Positions 24,993 through 34,082 of a stretch of DNA of 52,120 nucleotides are shown here, piece by piece. Source of the DNA: Blastomonas sp. AAP53. Lineage in GTDB: Bacteria > Pseudomonadota > Alphaproteobacteria > Sphingomonadales > Sphingomonadaceae. The stretch spans positions 1-52,120 of the forward strand of contig NZ_ANFZ01000012.1 in assembly GCF_000331245.1 (NCBI RefSeq), given 5' to 3'. The position numbers were made by a program, and so were the translations under genes. Position 1 is the first letter of the stretch, and each line of letters begins with the position of its first letter. The notes beneath the pieces are model-generated. The model was not told the origin of the DNA and did not search any database. It saw nothing but the letters and a program-made list of their open reading frames with translations.

Positions 24993-26558
24993 TCATTCCA
25001 GCCCCAGGCTCCCAGGGTTCATCAGCCCGTTGGGATCGACTGCGCGCTTGAGCGCGGTCAGAATGTCCCAGGCGGCGGGATCGTGCGCGGCCTTGAGCGG
25101 ATAGGTCCGCGCGATCTGCACGTGCACCGATTCGAGCGAACGGAAGATCGCGATGATACCGCCGCGCAGTTCCGCCACCAGCGCACGCGCCTCCGGCCCC
25201 TCGGGAAAGCCCTTGAGCTTCTTGAGGTGGTCGGGCTCGACGGCGGCGCGGTGCAGCGAGTTCATCGCATCGGGCCAGAAGAACACCGGCTCGATCAGGC
25301 AGGCCGAGCGGCTGACAGCGGCGAGCATCGCGCCGGCATTGACGTCGAGCCGCGTCATGATTTCGGCGTGCTGCGCATAGAGCGCCTCGATCCGCTCCCA
25401 GGCTTCGACCAGCCGCGAGTGCGGCAGGAAGCCATGCACCGGCACCCAGCGCTCGCCATCCGGGCCGAGCATCGAATTGGGCGGCGGGAACGGATTGGCG
25501 CGCAGGATCTTGGGGATCGAATTCTCGATCGCCGTGCCGCCGTGCGCGGCGATGATCCTGCCAATCTCGGCCATCTCGGCATCCACGGCACCTTGATGTC
25601 GCCCTTCGGCGATGGTGTGGAGCGAGAACGGCACGTCCTTGAGGAACGAGCGCCCCGCGGTGACCACCTTGGCGCCTTCCTTGATCGCCTTCCATGCCGA
25701 GCCTTGCGACTTCATCATGTTGAGCAGCGACTTGGCGTCCTTGGCCAGGCTGTCGCGCTTCATCCGCTGCGATTGCAGATAGGGATCGAACGCGAAATTT
25801 TCCGCCGCCAGCCCCTCGCGCGCGATCGCGCTCATCGATCCCAGCAGGCCGTTGTGGTCGGGCAGCGAGAACGAGCCATAAGCAAAGGCGGTTGCCTCTT
25901 TCACCAACCGCAGCGTCACCCGCGCCTTGACCCCGAACGCGCCGGTGTCGGCAGCGAACAGCCCGGTGATATCGGGCCCGAACGGGCGGAAGAACGCGCT
26001 GCCGGTGCTGACGATCCGACCATCGGCGAGCACGACGTCGAAGCTCAATGCACTGTCGACCACCGATCCCTGGCGCGCACCCCAGAAGGTGCCGTTCTGG
26101 CTCATCCCTCCGCCAATCGCCGCGCGCAGGCCCGACAATGTGCCCCAGCTGGGGCAACGCAGGCCCAATGGTTTCAGCGTATCGTGCAGCTTGGCCCAGG
26201 TGCAGCCGGCCTCGACCGTCACCGTCATGTCGGTGGGGTTGATGTCGACGATGGCATCGAGCGCGGAGGTATCGACCAGCACGAAACCGCCGCCCGAATA
26301 CAGATAGCCGCCGGTATAGCTCATGCCGCCGCCGCGCGGGACGATGGCAAGGCCGTGCGCGGTCGCAGCGGCAATGCCGCGCGCCAGCTGATCGACGGTG
26401 GCGGGACGCAGCACGGCCAAGGGCGGCTGTCCCGAGCTGTAGACATCGTGCGAAACGAAATCGCGCGTGCCGGAATCGGTCAGCACCGCATCGGCCCCGG
26501 CCGCCGCGATCAGCGAGTCGATTGCGCCGGTGTCGTCTTTCACGAGTGTGGCCATCAT
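24993..26558 (-). CDS. FAD-linked oxidase/dehydrogenase (PCMH-type)
   Basis: The 521-residue protein has a PCMH-type FAD domain near residues 40-220: VLRPATVDQLARGIAAATAHGLAIVPRGGGMSYTGGY, TVEAGCTWAKLHDTL and GTLSGLRAAIGGGMSQNGTFWGARQGSVVD. The C-terminal FAD-linked oxidase domain ends in VDPNGLMNPGSLGL, typical of glycolate oxidase GlcD, D-lactate dehydrogenase and vanillyl-alcohol oxidase relatives. It should oxidise a hydroxy acid or a phenolic alcohol. The ATG at 26558 has GGAG five bases upstream and overlaps the MFS stop. No Fe-S partner subunit is nearby, which points to a single-subunit type. Confidence 0.85.
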   Translation of the reverse strand: MMATLVKDDTGAIDSLIAAAGADAVLTDSGTRDFVSHDVYSSGQPPLAVLRPATVDQLARGIAAATAHGLAIVPRGGGMSYTGGYLYSGGGFVLVDTSALDAIVDINPTDMTVTVEAGCTWAKLHDTLKPLGLRCPSWGTLSGLRAAIGGGMSQNGTFWGARQGSVVDSALSFDVVLADGRIVSTGSAFFRPFGPDITGLFAADTGAFGVKARVTLRLVKEATAFAYGSFSLPDHNGLLGSMSAIAREGLAAENFAFDPYLQSQRMKRDSLAKDAKSLLNMMKSQGSAWKAIKEGAKVVTAGRSFLKDVPFSLHTIAEGRHQGAVDAEMAEIGRIIAAHGGTAIENSIPKILRANPFPPPNSMLGPDGERWVPVHGFLPHSRLVEAWERIEALYAQHAEIMTRLDVNAGAMLAAVSRSACLIEPVFFWPDAMNSLHRAAVEPDHLKKLKGFPEGPEARALVAELRGGIIAIFRSLESVHVQIARTYPLKAAHDPAAWDILTALKRAVDPNGLMNPGSLGLE

Positions 26559-27862
26559 GCAGTCTCCATGTCCGGGGCGGCAGGCGCAGGCCCGCTCGCC
26601 GGGGCCTCGGTCAACACCGGATAGCGGCCGAGCAGCATCAGCAACGCGCCGCCAATGATATATCCGAAGATCGCGATGAACAGCACCTGGTCATAGCTGC
26701 CGGTCGCATCGCGAACCGAGGAATAGATGAGCGGCGAGATCGCCGAAAACACGCCGAAGGGCATGTAGAGCATGCCGTAGATCTTGCCGTAATGCGCCAT
26801 GCCGAAATAGCGGCCGGTGAGATACGCGATCAGGTCACTCTCCGCGCCTGCGGCAAAGCCCAGCAGAAAGCCCGACAGCGCCGCCAGCGTGAAGCCGGGC
26901 GCGGGATCGAGCAGGATCCAGCTCGACATCGCCGGCAGGCACAATAGCGGAAACGCAACGAAGCCTGCCCAGAAGCGATCGAGCAGCAGCCCGGTGATGA
27001 TCCGTCCGGACAGGATGCCCAGCCCCACGATGCCCATCACCGATGCCGCGCCCTGCGCCGGGATGCCCCGGTCTGCCAGCATCGCGGGCATGTTGATGAA
27101 CGCGCCGCCAAAGGTCAGCGCGATGAAGAAGATCGACGCCCAGATCAGCCAGAAGCGATAGTCGCGCAGCGCCTGGCCCAAGGTCACGCCGGTCAGCGCG
27201 CCGCTTGCGGTCTTGATGCCGCGCGGCTGCTCTTCGGGGCGTGGCTCGCGAAACAGCCAGACGCACACCGGCAGCGCGACCAGCAGCGGCACCATGCCGA
27301 CGATAGCGAACATCGCGCGCCAGCCATGGACCTCGATCGCCCAGACCGCGATCTTGGGAACAGTGAGCGCCGCCAGGCTGGTTCCCAGCAGCAGCAGGCC
27401 CAGCGCCAGCCCGCGGCTCTTGTAGAACCACATGTTGATCGCGCGGCTCCAGGTAACAGGCGTCGATCCGATGCCGACCAGCCCGACCATCAGCCACAGC
27501 GCATAATAGGCCCACAGCACCGGCGGCGTGAGCGACAGCGCGGCAAAGGTCACGCCAAAGCCGAACAGCGACCACAAGGCGATGCGGCGCACGCCATAGG
27601 TATCGGCCAGCCAGCCGAACACCGGCGCGAGCAGGGCTGCGACCACGCCGAAGATGGTGATGGGGGTGAGGATTTCGGTGGTGGTCCAGCCGAATTCCTG
27701 CGTCAGCGGCGCAATCGTGAAGCCGATGACATTGAACGGGATCGGCGATGCGCCGCAGGCAACCCCGATGATGCCGGCCAGCAGCACCTTCCACCCGAGC
27801 GAAAATTCGCCGCGCGCGGGCGTCCCTGCGCCTGTCACCAGTTCGTCTGCCTTAGTCGCCAA
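26555..27862 (-). CDS. MFS transporter, organic-anion type
   Basis: The 435-residue protein has twelve predicted membrane segments in two halves. The loop 2-3 motif is GWLADTYGVRRIALW. SRAINMWFYKSRGLALGLLLLGTSLA is typical of the monocarboxylate/oxalate-formate antiporter branch of MFS. The central loop (REPRPEEQPRGIKTASGALTG) is cytoplasmic. It lies after the TonB receptor in operon C, so the receptor would bring the compound into the periplasm and this carrier would take it, or a product, across the inner membrane. The exact cargo is unknown. Confidence 0.85.
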   Translation of the reverse strand: MATKADELVTGAGTPARGEFSLGWKVLLAGIIGVACGASPIPFNVIGFTIAPLTQEFGWTTTEILTPITIFGVVAALLAPVFGWLADTYGVRRIALWSLFGFGVTFAALSLTPPVLWAYYALWLMVGLVGIGSTPVTWSRAINMWFYKSRGLALGLLLLGTSLAALTVPKIAVWAIEVHGWRAMFAIVGMVPLLVALPVCVWLFREPRPEEQPRGIKTASGALTGVTLGQALRDYRFWLIWASIFFIALTFGGAFINMPAMLADRGIPAQGAASVMGIVGLGILSGRIITGLLLDRFWAGFVAFPLLCLPAMSSWILLDPAPGFTLAALSGFLLGFAAGAESDLIAYLTGRYFGMAHYGKIYGMLYMPFGVFSAISPLIYSSVRDATGSYDQVLFIAIFGYIIGGALLMLLGRYPVLTEAPASGPAPAAPDMETA

Positions 27863-27916
27863 CGCGCTGCTCCCGGTTATCGTCTGCCTGATTGGAAATC
27901 ATGCGCCGGGTGAGAA

Positions 27917-27940
27917 GCATCGCACAAGGATGTGCGATGC
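27917..27940 (-). terminator. Intercistronic hairpin after the TonB receptor gene
   Basis: GCATCGCACA and TGTGCGATGC form a perfect 10-bp stem with the loop AGGA. They lie between the receptor stop and the MFS start. There is no T-run, so it may be an attenuator or an mRNA-stabilising hairpin that gives more receptor than downstream product. Confidence 0.55.
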
Positions 27941-27969
27941 TCCATCCGCCAGACGGCAAAAACGTGCGC

Positions 27970-30495
27970 TCAGAAATTGTAGCGCGCACGCACCGTCCAC
28001 ATCATCGGCTGGTTGAGATAGCTGTAGTTCGACAGCGACGACTGGATGAACTCCTCGTTGAAGCAGTTGGTGCATTCCACCGCGAGCTGCCAGGCGTTGT
28101 CGGGGCCGTTGAGCGCGAGCCCCGCATTGACCAGCCATGCTGCCGGGCTCTCCGACCCGGTGATGAACGCGCCATCGCCGAACGGGTTGGCAGGCGTGGT
28201 GCGCCCGCCGCGCGTGACCGGTGCGTTGTAGATCGACAGGTTGGCGATCGCGACCTCCTGGGCAGAGCGATAGCTGGCGTTGACTGAGGGAACCAGGGTC
28301 AGGCCGCTGTCGCCCAGCGGCGCACGATAGCTGCCGCCGATGGCCAGCGACCAGTCGGGCGTGCGCACCGGGGTTGAGATTGTGCCATTGGCGGTGACGA
28401 TCCCGGCAGCGCAGGCAGGCGCGTTGTTGACCGGCGTACCGGCGAGCGCCGAGTTGGAGCTGCCCGGAATCTGCCCCGCAGCCAGCTGCGTCCGGCAGGC
28501 CGCAAGCTGTGCCTGCACGTTCTGGATGCCGTAGATGTCGTTGCCCGCCGGCGCATCGGGCACGCGATACTTGTCATCCTGGTAGCCGACATTGGCATAG
28601 AGCGTCAGGCCGGTGACCGGGGCCACGGTCAGCTCCGCCTCGATCCCCTTGTTGCGATAGTCGGCGAAGTTGCGGGTGAGAAAGGTGATCGCGCCGGTGG
28701 CCGGGTTGAGCAGACCGGCGAGGATCTGCAGGTCGCTGACATCCATCCAGAAGGCCGTGATGTTGGCGCGCACCCTGCGATCGAAGAACTCGGTCTTCAG
28801 GCCCGCCTCATAGCTCCACACCTTTTCCTCGTCGAACGGCAGGAACTGCGCCGGCGACGTGGCACGCGCATTCCAGCCGCCCGACTTGAAACCCTTGGTG
28901 GCCGAGGCGAACAGCAGGATATCCTCGTTCGGCTTGAAGTTGAGCGCGAAGCGGGGCGTCCAGATCTTGGCGGTCTGGCTGGTCGGAATGATCACGCCGT
29001 TGCTGGCGCGCAGGTTCGCATCGACCATGCAGGTCACCTCGACCGTGCCGTCGTTGCACGAGGGACGGTTGTCGGAGATCGACAGCGTCTTGGTCTCGTC
29101 GGTGTAGCGGACGCCTGCGGTCAGCTTGAGCTGCTCGGTGATGTTGAGATCGGCCTGGACATAGCCTGCATAGGCTTCGGTCCGGTTGCGGACGATCCGG
29201 TCGCCCAGCAGCAGCGAGGTGGCCGGCGAAATCGAGAACACATCGGCCAGGTTGGTGCGGTTGCGTTCATCGATGTAGAAAAAGCCCGCGACATAATCGA
29301 TCAGGCCATTGCCCAGGCTGCCGTCGAGCTTGATTTCCTGCGTGAACTGCTGGTGGCTGCCATCATTGACGATGGTGAAGCCGCCGCGTGCATAGCGCTG
29401 CACGGTGGGGAACGGCACGCTGACCGAAGGCCCGCCGCGGCCATCGAAGAAGTCGAGCGCGAACTGCTGGGTCAGGCTGACATAGCCGGTGATCAGGCTG
29501 AGCGTCGTCTTGTCGGCGATGTCGAAGGCCAGGTTCGACGTGATGATGTCGGTGTCGGCCTTCTGGCCATTGCCATAGCCTGCCTTGCGGCCCTGGATCA
29601 CCAGCGGCGCAAACGGCGTGGCGCTCTGGGGATTTTCCCTCAGACCCGTGGTGGAAAAGCGTCCCTTGCAATCGGTAGGATTGACCGGGTTGCAGGTGAA
29701 GTTGAGCGTGTTTTCGCCTTCGGACACGACATGTGCATAGCTTGCCCGCCAGCGCGCCCAGGGGGCCAGCTCACCCTTGATGCCCAGCCGCACGCCCCAG
29801 CCATCGTCGTCGTTGAGCCGCTCGCCGGTGGTGACATTCTTCACATAGCCGTCGTCATCCTGCCAATAGCCCGAGACCTTAATCGCGAAACTGTCCGCCA
29901 GCGGCAGGTCGATCGATCCGCGCACCATCTTCTTGTCATAGCGACCATAGCCGACCTCGGCATAGCCGCCGATCGTGTCGCCAGGTTCCGCCATGATCAC
30001 GTTGATCGCGCCGCCGGTGGTGTTGCGACCGAACAGGGTGCCCTGCGGACCGCGCAGCACCTCGACCCGCGCGACATCGAACAGCGCGAGGTTGTTGGCG
30101 TTCTGGCGCGAAAGGTAGATGTCGTCGACATAGGTGCCGACCGGCGGGTCGAACGTCGCGATCGTCTCGGTCGAGCCCAGGCCGCGCAGGAAGTAGGCGT
30201 TGGCCGAACCGATGCCGGTATTGTTCTGCGCCACCAGATTGGGGACATACTGTCCCAGCTGCAACGTGTTCGATACCCCCTGGTCGCGCAGCTGTTCGGC
30301 GCTGAACGCGCTGATCGCGATTGGAACGTCCTGCACGCTTTCCTGACGGCGCTGGGCGGTGACGATGATCTCGCTCAGCCCCTCCTGAGCCTGCGACTCG
30401 CCAGTGCCCGCCTGTTCGCCGTTCTGGGCGTAGGCAGGGGCGGCGAGTGCAACCGCGAGCGCCGATACGGCAGTGGCCATATGTAATTTGATCAT
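27970..30495 (-). CDS. TonB-dependent outer-membrane receptor
   Basis: The 841-residue protein starts with a signal peptide, MIKLHMATAVSALAVALAAPAYAQ. A TonB box-like segment (EIIVTAQRRQESVQDVPIAISAF) and the plug domain follow, with VEVLRGPQGTLFGRNTTGGAINVI. The 22-strand barrel ends in Phe (YNF), as needed for assembly by BAM. The ATG at 30495 has AGGGAG at good spacing; the longer frame enters the operator region. It is the first gene of operon C. The subtype is the one sphingomonads use for aromatic, terpenoid or glycosidic compounds rather than siderophores, as far as sequence style can tell. Confidence 0.95.
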   Translation of the reverse strand: MIKLHMATAVSALAVALAAPAYAQNGEQAGTGESQAQEGLSEIIVTAQRRQESVQDVPIAISAFSAEQLRDQGVSNTLQLGQYVPNLVAQNNTGIGSANAYFLRGLGSTETIATFDPPVGTYVDDIYLSRQNANNLALFDVARVEVLRGPQGTLFGRNTTGGAINVIMAEPGDTIGGYAEVGYGRYDKKMVRGSIDLPLADSFAIKVSGYWQDDDGYVKNVTTGERLNDDDGWGVRLGIKGELAPWARWRASYAHVVSEGENTLNFTCNPVNPTDCKGRFSTTGLRENPQSATPFAPLVIQGRKAGYGNGQKADTDIITSNLAFDIADKTTLSLITGYVSLTQQFALDFFDGRGGPSVSVPFPTVQRYARGGFTIVNDGSHQQFTQEIKLDGSLGNGLIDYVAGFFYIDERNRTNLADVFSISPATSLLLGDRIVRNRTEAYAGYVQADLNITEQLKLTAGVRYTDETKTLSISDNRPSCNDGTVEVTCMVDANLRASNGVIIPTSQTAKIWTPRFALNFKPNEDILLFASATKGFKSGGWNARATSPAQFLPFDEEKVWSYEAGLKTEFFDRRVRANITAFWMDVSDLQILAGLLNPATGAITFLTRNFADYRNKGIEAELTVAPVTGLTLYANVGYQDDKYRVPDAPAGNDIYGIQNVQAQLAACRTQLAAGQIPGSSNSALAGTPVNNAPACAAGIVTANGTISTPVRTPDWSLAIGGSYRAPLGDSGLTLVPSVNASYRSAQEVAIANLSIYNAPVTRGGRTTPANPFGDGAFITGSESPAAWLVNAGLALNGPDNAWQLAVECTNCFNEEFIQSSLSNYSYLNQPMMWTVRARYNF

Positions 30496-30557
30496 GTTGA
30501 AACTCCCTGAATGTCCGGTTGTGGCGGTCCGCCTGACGTTCATTTTTTTCTTGCAAA

Positions 30558-30569
30558 TTGTCCGGACAA
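30558..30569. promoter_or_regulatory. Operator palindrome, site 2
   Basis: TTGTCCGGACAA is a perfect 12-bp palindrome with partial extension on both sides. It lies midway in the 123-base divergent gap between the TonB receptor gene and the membrane protein gene. The core is the same as at 12637 and 31419. Confidence 0.8.
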
Positions 30570-30618
30570 ATCTGCATTGTCAATTGGCTTTGTGGAACAT
30601 TCGTGCGGGAGACGCTCA

Positions 30619-31302
30619 TTGGCATGGTCTGAAATTGCGTACCCCTCGCTGGTGTACGTGCATCTGTTACTGTTCGTTTTGTGGCTGGGGGCAGACGTCG
30701 GCGTGTTCCTGCTGGGCCAGCATTTCCGCAAGCGGCATGTCTATTCGCTCGACCAGCGGATCGCACTTCTGAAGCTGCTCGTGCTGGTCGACATGACCCC
30801 GCGCAGCGCTTGGGCGCTGATGGTTCCGGTTTCGCTTTCGGTGCTCAAGATGGGCGGCTGGTGGGATCTGCCGGTGGCACTTCTCGCGGCGGCCTGGGCC
30901 ATCGGAGGGGTCTGGCTGTGGCTGGTGTGGGATGCGCACACTCACGACCAGACGCCGCGTGCAGCACGCGACCGGTTCTACGAGAACGGCCTGAAATACG
31001 CGCTCACCGCGTTCTACCTGTGGCTGGGCGGCCAGTCGGTGCTGACCGGCGCGCCGCTGGCGCCGGGCTGGCTGGCGTGGAAGGCGATGCTGTTCGGCGG
31101 CATTTTCGTCGCCGCGATCGGCATCGACCTGTCCTTCAAGCCGGTGGGGCCACAGCTGGTCAGGCTGCTCACCGAAGGGTCGAGCGATGCCACCGAGGTG
31201 CCGCTGCGCCGCACGATGGACCGCACCCGCATCTGGGTGATGGCAATCTACGTCCTGCTGGTTGTCACGTCATGGCTGGGCGCGGTGAAACCCGGCTTCT
31301 GA
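30619..31302 (+). CDS. Integral membrane protein, CopD/HemJ-like style
   Basis: The 227-residue protein has about five or six membrane segments (SLVYVHLLLFVLWLGADVGVFLLG, SAWALMVPVSLSVLKMGG, LPVALLAAAWAIGGVWLWLVW, ALTAFYLWLGGQSVLTGA, MLFGGIFVAAIGIDLSF, IWVMAIYVLLVVTSWLGA). A His in helix 1 (VHLLLFVLWLG) recalls the heme- or copper-linked CopD/HemJ families, but the match is loose. I choose the TTG at 30619 because GGGAG lies seven bases upstream; a GTG at 30592 lacks such a site. It diverges from the TonB receptor with the shared operator between, so it should be co-regulated and may serve uptake or electron transfer for the oxidase. Confidence 0.6.
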   Translation: MAWSEIAYPSLVYVHLLLFVLWLGADVGVFLLGQHFRKRHVYSLDQRIALLKLLVLVDMTPRSAWALMVPVSLSVLKMGGWWDLPVALLAAAWAIGGVWLWLVWDAHTHDQTPRAARDRFYENGLKYALTAFYLWLGGQSVLTGAPLAPGWLAWKAMLFGGIFVAAIGIDLSFKPVGPQLVRLLTEGSSDATEVPLRRTMDRTRIWVMAIYVLLVVTSWLGAVKPGF

Positions 31303-31418
31303 TGCGCGCTGGCGCCAAAGCTGATGGGGGCGGCAACCCAAAAGCCTGTCGAAGCGAGCGTTCCGACACGCAAAAGCGTGCTCGCGACATGATGATTGCC
31401 ATTTGTGCTTGACTTTGG

Positions 31419-31434
31419 ATTTGTCCGGACAAAT
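31419..31434. promoter_or_regulatory. Operator palindrome, site 3
   Basis: ATTTGTCCGGACAAAT is a perfect 16-bp palindrome upstream of the CitE-type gene. A possible -35 (TTGACT, 31409-31414) lies directly to its left, so the site would cover the promoter spacer and -10 of operon D. This is a usual position for repression. Confidence 0.8.
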
Positions 31435-31477
31435 TGTGAGCCATATCTATCCGTCTACAAAGGGGTTTTGGTCAAAC

Positions 31478-32323
31478 ATGCTATTCGCTGCCAACAGCAT
31501 CCTGTTCGTGCCGGGGTCCAGAGCGGACCGTATCGGCAAGGCACTTGCCAGCGCTGCAGACCTTGTCTGCATCGATCTGGAAGACGCCGTTGCCGCGCCC
31601 GACAAGGACACCGCACGCGCCACGGTGATAGAAGGCCTCGCCGGTTTCGACCGCGCGCGCACCGCCGTGCGGATCAACGGGACCATGACCCGGGCAGGCA
31701 TCAAGGACATGATCGCATTTGCCGAATCCGCCGCCGCGCCTTCACTGGTGTTCGTGCCGATGGTCGAGCACGCCAGCGAGATCGCGCAGGTTGCGCGCGT
31801 GCTCGACAACCCCGCCATCGGCCTGGTTCCGCTGATCGAGACCGCCAGGGGCCTGCGCGAGGCGCACCGCATCGCGGGCCAGCCGGGCGTTGCCGCGATG
31901 ATGTTCGGCGGCGGCGATCTATCGGCACAGCTGGGCGTAGACCTTGCCTTCGATCCGCTGCTGGTTGCGCGCGGCCAGTTCATCATGGCCTGCGCCGATG
32001 CGGGCGTGCCGGCGATCGATGTGCCGTTCGTCAAGCTCGACGATGCCGATGGCCTTGCCGACGAGTGCCGCAAGGTGCGCAGCCTGGGCTTTGCCGCCAA
32101 GGCCGCGATCCACCCGGCGCAGGTGGCTGCGATCAACGCCGCGTTCGGCGCGGATGAGGCCGCGATTGCCGAAGCGAAGGACGCGATTGCGGCCTATGAA
32201 GCGGCAGGCGGCATGGCAATCCGCCATAACGGAAAGATGCTCGAGGCACCGATCGTGGCGCGGATGCGCGCGATGCTGGCCCGCGAGGCCCAGAAGGACA
32301 ACAGGGAGACAATCGATGCGTGA
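31478..32323 (+). CDS. HpcH/HpaI-CitE family CoA-ester lyase
   Basis: The 281-residue TIM-barrel protein has SILFVPGSRADRIGKALASAADLVCIDLEDAVAAPDK, with the Asp/Glu that bind the metal. It also has IGLVPLIETARGLREAHRIAG, with the second metal-binding Glu, and MMFGGGDLSAQLG. Malyl-, beta-methylmalyl- and citramalyl-CoA lyases share these features. They split a 3-hydroxy dicarboxyl-CoA into acetyl- or propionyl-CoA and a 2-oxo acid. The ATG at 31478 lies after the operator; the longer frame crosses it. It overlaps the MaoC-type gene by eight bases, the pairing known from mesaconyl- and itaconyl-CoA metabolism. Confidence 0.9.
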   Translation: MLFAANSILFVPGSRADRIGKALASAADLVCIDLEDAVAAPDKDTARATVIEGLAGFDRARTAVRINGTMTRAGIKDMIAFAESAAAPSLVFVPMVEHASEIAQVARVLDNPAIGLVPLIETARGLREAHRIAGQPGVAAMMFGGGDLSAQLGVDLAFDPLLVARGQFIMACADAGVPAIDVPFVKLDDADGLADECRKVRSLGFAAKAAIHPAQVAAINAAFGADEAAIAEAKDAIAAYEAAGGMAIRHNGKMLEAPIVARMRAMLAREAQKDNRETIDA

Positions 32324-32825
32324 TGGAGCAGTGGAAGTATCGCCGGGCCGCTTTCGCGAGACCTTTGGCCGCGCTTACGAGGATTTCGTCGTCGGCCACA
32401 TCTACGAACACCGCCCCGGCCGCACCATCACCGATGCCGACAACGTGTGGTTCACATTGCTGACGATGAACACCCACCCGGCGCATTTCGATTACGAATA
32501 CGCCAAGAAGACCGAATTCGGCAAACCTCTGGTCGCCTCGCCGCTCACCGTCGCGATGATGGTGGGGATGAGCGTGTCCGACGTCAGCCAGAAGGCGGTG
32601 GCGAACCTGGGCTGGGATAATATCCGCCTGACGAACCCCCTGTTCCCTGGCGACACGCTTTATGCCGAGAGCGAGGTACTCGAAAAGCGCGAGTCCTCCT
32701 CGCGCCCCGAACAGGGCATTGTCACGGTCAAGACCATCGGCAAGAATCAGCATGGGCAGGTGGTGTGCACCTTCAGCCGCACCATGCTGATCTGGAAGCG
32801 CGGTTTCGGCCCGTCCGACGATTGA
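32316..32825 (+). CDS. MaoC-family enoyl-CoA hydratase
   Basis: This 169-residue single hot-dog protein has the hydratase-2 motif region TITDADNVWFTLLTMNTHPAHFDYEYAKKTEFGKPLVASPLTVAMMVG, with the catalytic Asp and His. NPLFPGDTLYAESEV follows. The preceding GGGAG is at good distance. MaoC-type hydratases next to a CitE-type lyase usually hydrate a branched unsaturated dicarboxyl-CoA (mesaconyl- or itaconyl-CoA) to the lyase substrate. I infer the same logic here, with a related but unknown acid. Confidence 0.88.
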   Translation: MRDGAVEVSPGRFRETFGRAYEDFVVGHIYEHRPGRTITDADNVWFTLLTMNTHPAHFDYEYAKKTEFGKPLVASPLTVAMMVGMSVSDVSQKAVANLGWDNIRLTNPLFPGDTLYAESEVLEKRESSSRPEQGIVTVKTIGKNQHGQVVCTFSRTMLIWKRGFGPSDD

Positions 32826-32903
32826 GCGGGGACGCTCACCAACAGAATTGATCCTCGCCGCCCTATGGGGGGCAGCGAGCAGAAGAACCGGAGTGACCCA
32901 AGC

Positions 32904-34082
32904 ATGGCAAGCCTGCCAATCGAAGATATCCGCACGATCGATGCGGATGAGGAAGCAGCATTTCTCGACGCGATCGACCGCTGGATCGAGCGCGAGGTCA
33001 AGCCCGTCGCGATGCACCACGACCACACCGACACCTGGCCTGCGGATCTGGTGGCGCAGATGGCCGAGATGGGCCTGTTCGGCGCGACCATCGGCCATGA
33101 ATACGGCGGCCTCGGCCTACCGGCGACCACCTATGCCAAGATCGTCGCGCGCATCTCGTCCTACTGGATGGCGATCACCGGCATCTTCAATTCGCACCTG
33201 ATCATGGCCTGCGCGGTCGAACGCTTCGGCACGCCTGCGCAAAAGGCCTTGTGGCTGCCCAAGTTCGCCAGCGGCGAGATCCGCGGTGGCCTTGCGCTCA
33301 CCGAGCCCAATGCTGGCACCGACCTCCAGGCGATCCGCACCACGGCAGTTCGCGATGGCGACGACTATGTCATCAACGGCACCAAGACCTGGATCTCGAA
33401 CGCCATCAAGGGCAGCTGCTTTGCACTGCTGGTCAAGACCGACCCCAAGGCGGACCCGCGCTACAAGGGCATGAGCCTGTTCATCGCACCCAAGCAGGAT
33501 GGCTTCACCGTCGGCAAGAAGTTCGACAAGATGGGCTACAAGGCGATCGACAGCGCCGAGCTGATCTTCGACAACTATCGCCTGCCCGCCGCCAACCTGA
33601 TCGGCGGCGTCGAGGGCCAGGGCTTTTTCCAGGCCACCGGCGGGCTGGAACTGGGCCGCATCAACGTGGCTGCGCGCGGCGTGGGCCTGGCCGATGGGTC
33701 ACTGCGCCTCGCGACCGAATATGCGCAGCTGCGCCAGACGATGGGCAAGCCGATTGCCGACCATCAGGCGATCCAGCTCAAGATCGGCGAAATGGTCACC
33801 CGCGCCCGCGCCGCGCGCCTTCTGACGCTGGATGCTGCCGAAGCCTATGACCGCGGCGAACGCTGCGACATGGAAGCGGGCATGGCGAAATACTTCTCGT
33901 CCGAGGCTGCGGTGCGCAATTCCGAAGAGGCGATGCGCATCCATGGCGGCTATGCCTATTCCAAGGAATACGAGATCGAACGCTATTACCGCGACGCCCT
34001 GCTGATGTGCATCGGCGAAGGCACCAACGAAATGCAGCGCATGATCATCTCGAAGCAATGGGTCAAGCGGAACCCGGCGTGA
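32904..34082 (+). CDS. Acyl-CoA dehydrogenase
   Basis: The 392-residue flavoprotein has the full fold: LALTEPNAGTDLQAIRTTAVRDGDDYVINGTKTWISNA (FAD contact), GRINVAARGVGLADGSLRLATEYAQLRQTMGKPIADHQ, and AMRIHGGYAYSKEYEIERYYRDALLMCIGEGTNEMQRMII. The Glu in GEGT is the usual catalytic base. The ATG at 32904 is chosen over the ATG at 32883 region because of GGAG about ten bases upstream and typical length. It should introduce an alpha-beta double bond into a CoA ester for the MaoC- or crotonase-type hydratase. Confidence 0.93.
   Translation: MASLPIEDIRTIDADEEAAFLDAIDRWIEREVKPVAMHHDHTDTWPADLVAQMAEMGLFGATIGHEYGGLGLPATTYAKIVARISSYWMAITGIFNSHLIMACAVERFGTPAQKALWLPKFASGEIRGGLALTEPNAGTDLQAIRTTAVRDGDDYVINGTKTWISNAIKGSCFALLVKTDPKADPRYKGMSLFIAPKQDGFTVGKKFDKMGYKAIDSAELIFDNYRLPAANLIGGVEGQGFFQATGGLELGRINVAARGVGLADGSLRLATEYAQLRQTMGKPIADHQAIQLKIGEMVTRARAARLLTLDAAEAYDRGERCDMEAGMAKYFSSEAAVRNSEEAMRIHGGYAYSKEYEIERYYRDALLMCIGEGTNEMQRMIISKQWVKRNPA

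Noticed and set aside
23841-26624. A 927-codon plus-strand open frame opposite the nitrilase-fold and FAD-oxidase genes
   Set aside because: It is the mirror frame of two well-supported genes with strong family motifs. Its translation is rich in Arg, His and Ala without domain pattern, as expected in GC-rich DNA.
26998-27014. CCGTCCGGACAG as a fourth operator
   Set aside because: It shares only the GTCCGGAC centre, lies inside the MFS coding region and lacks the AT-rich flanks of the three true sites.
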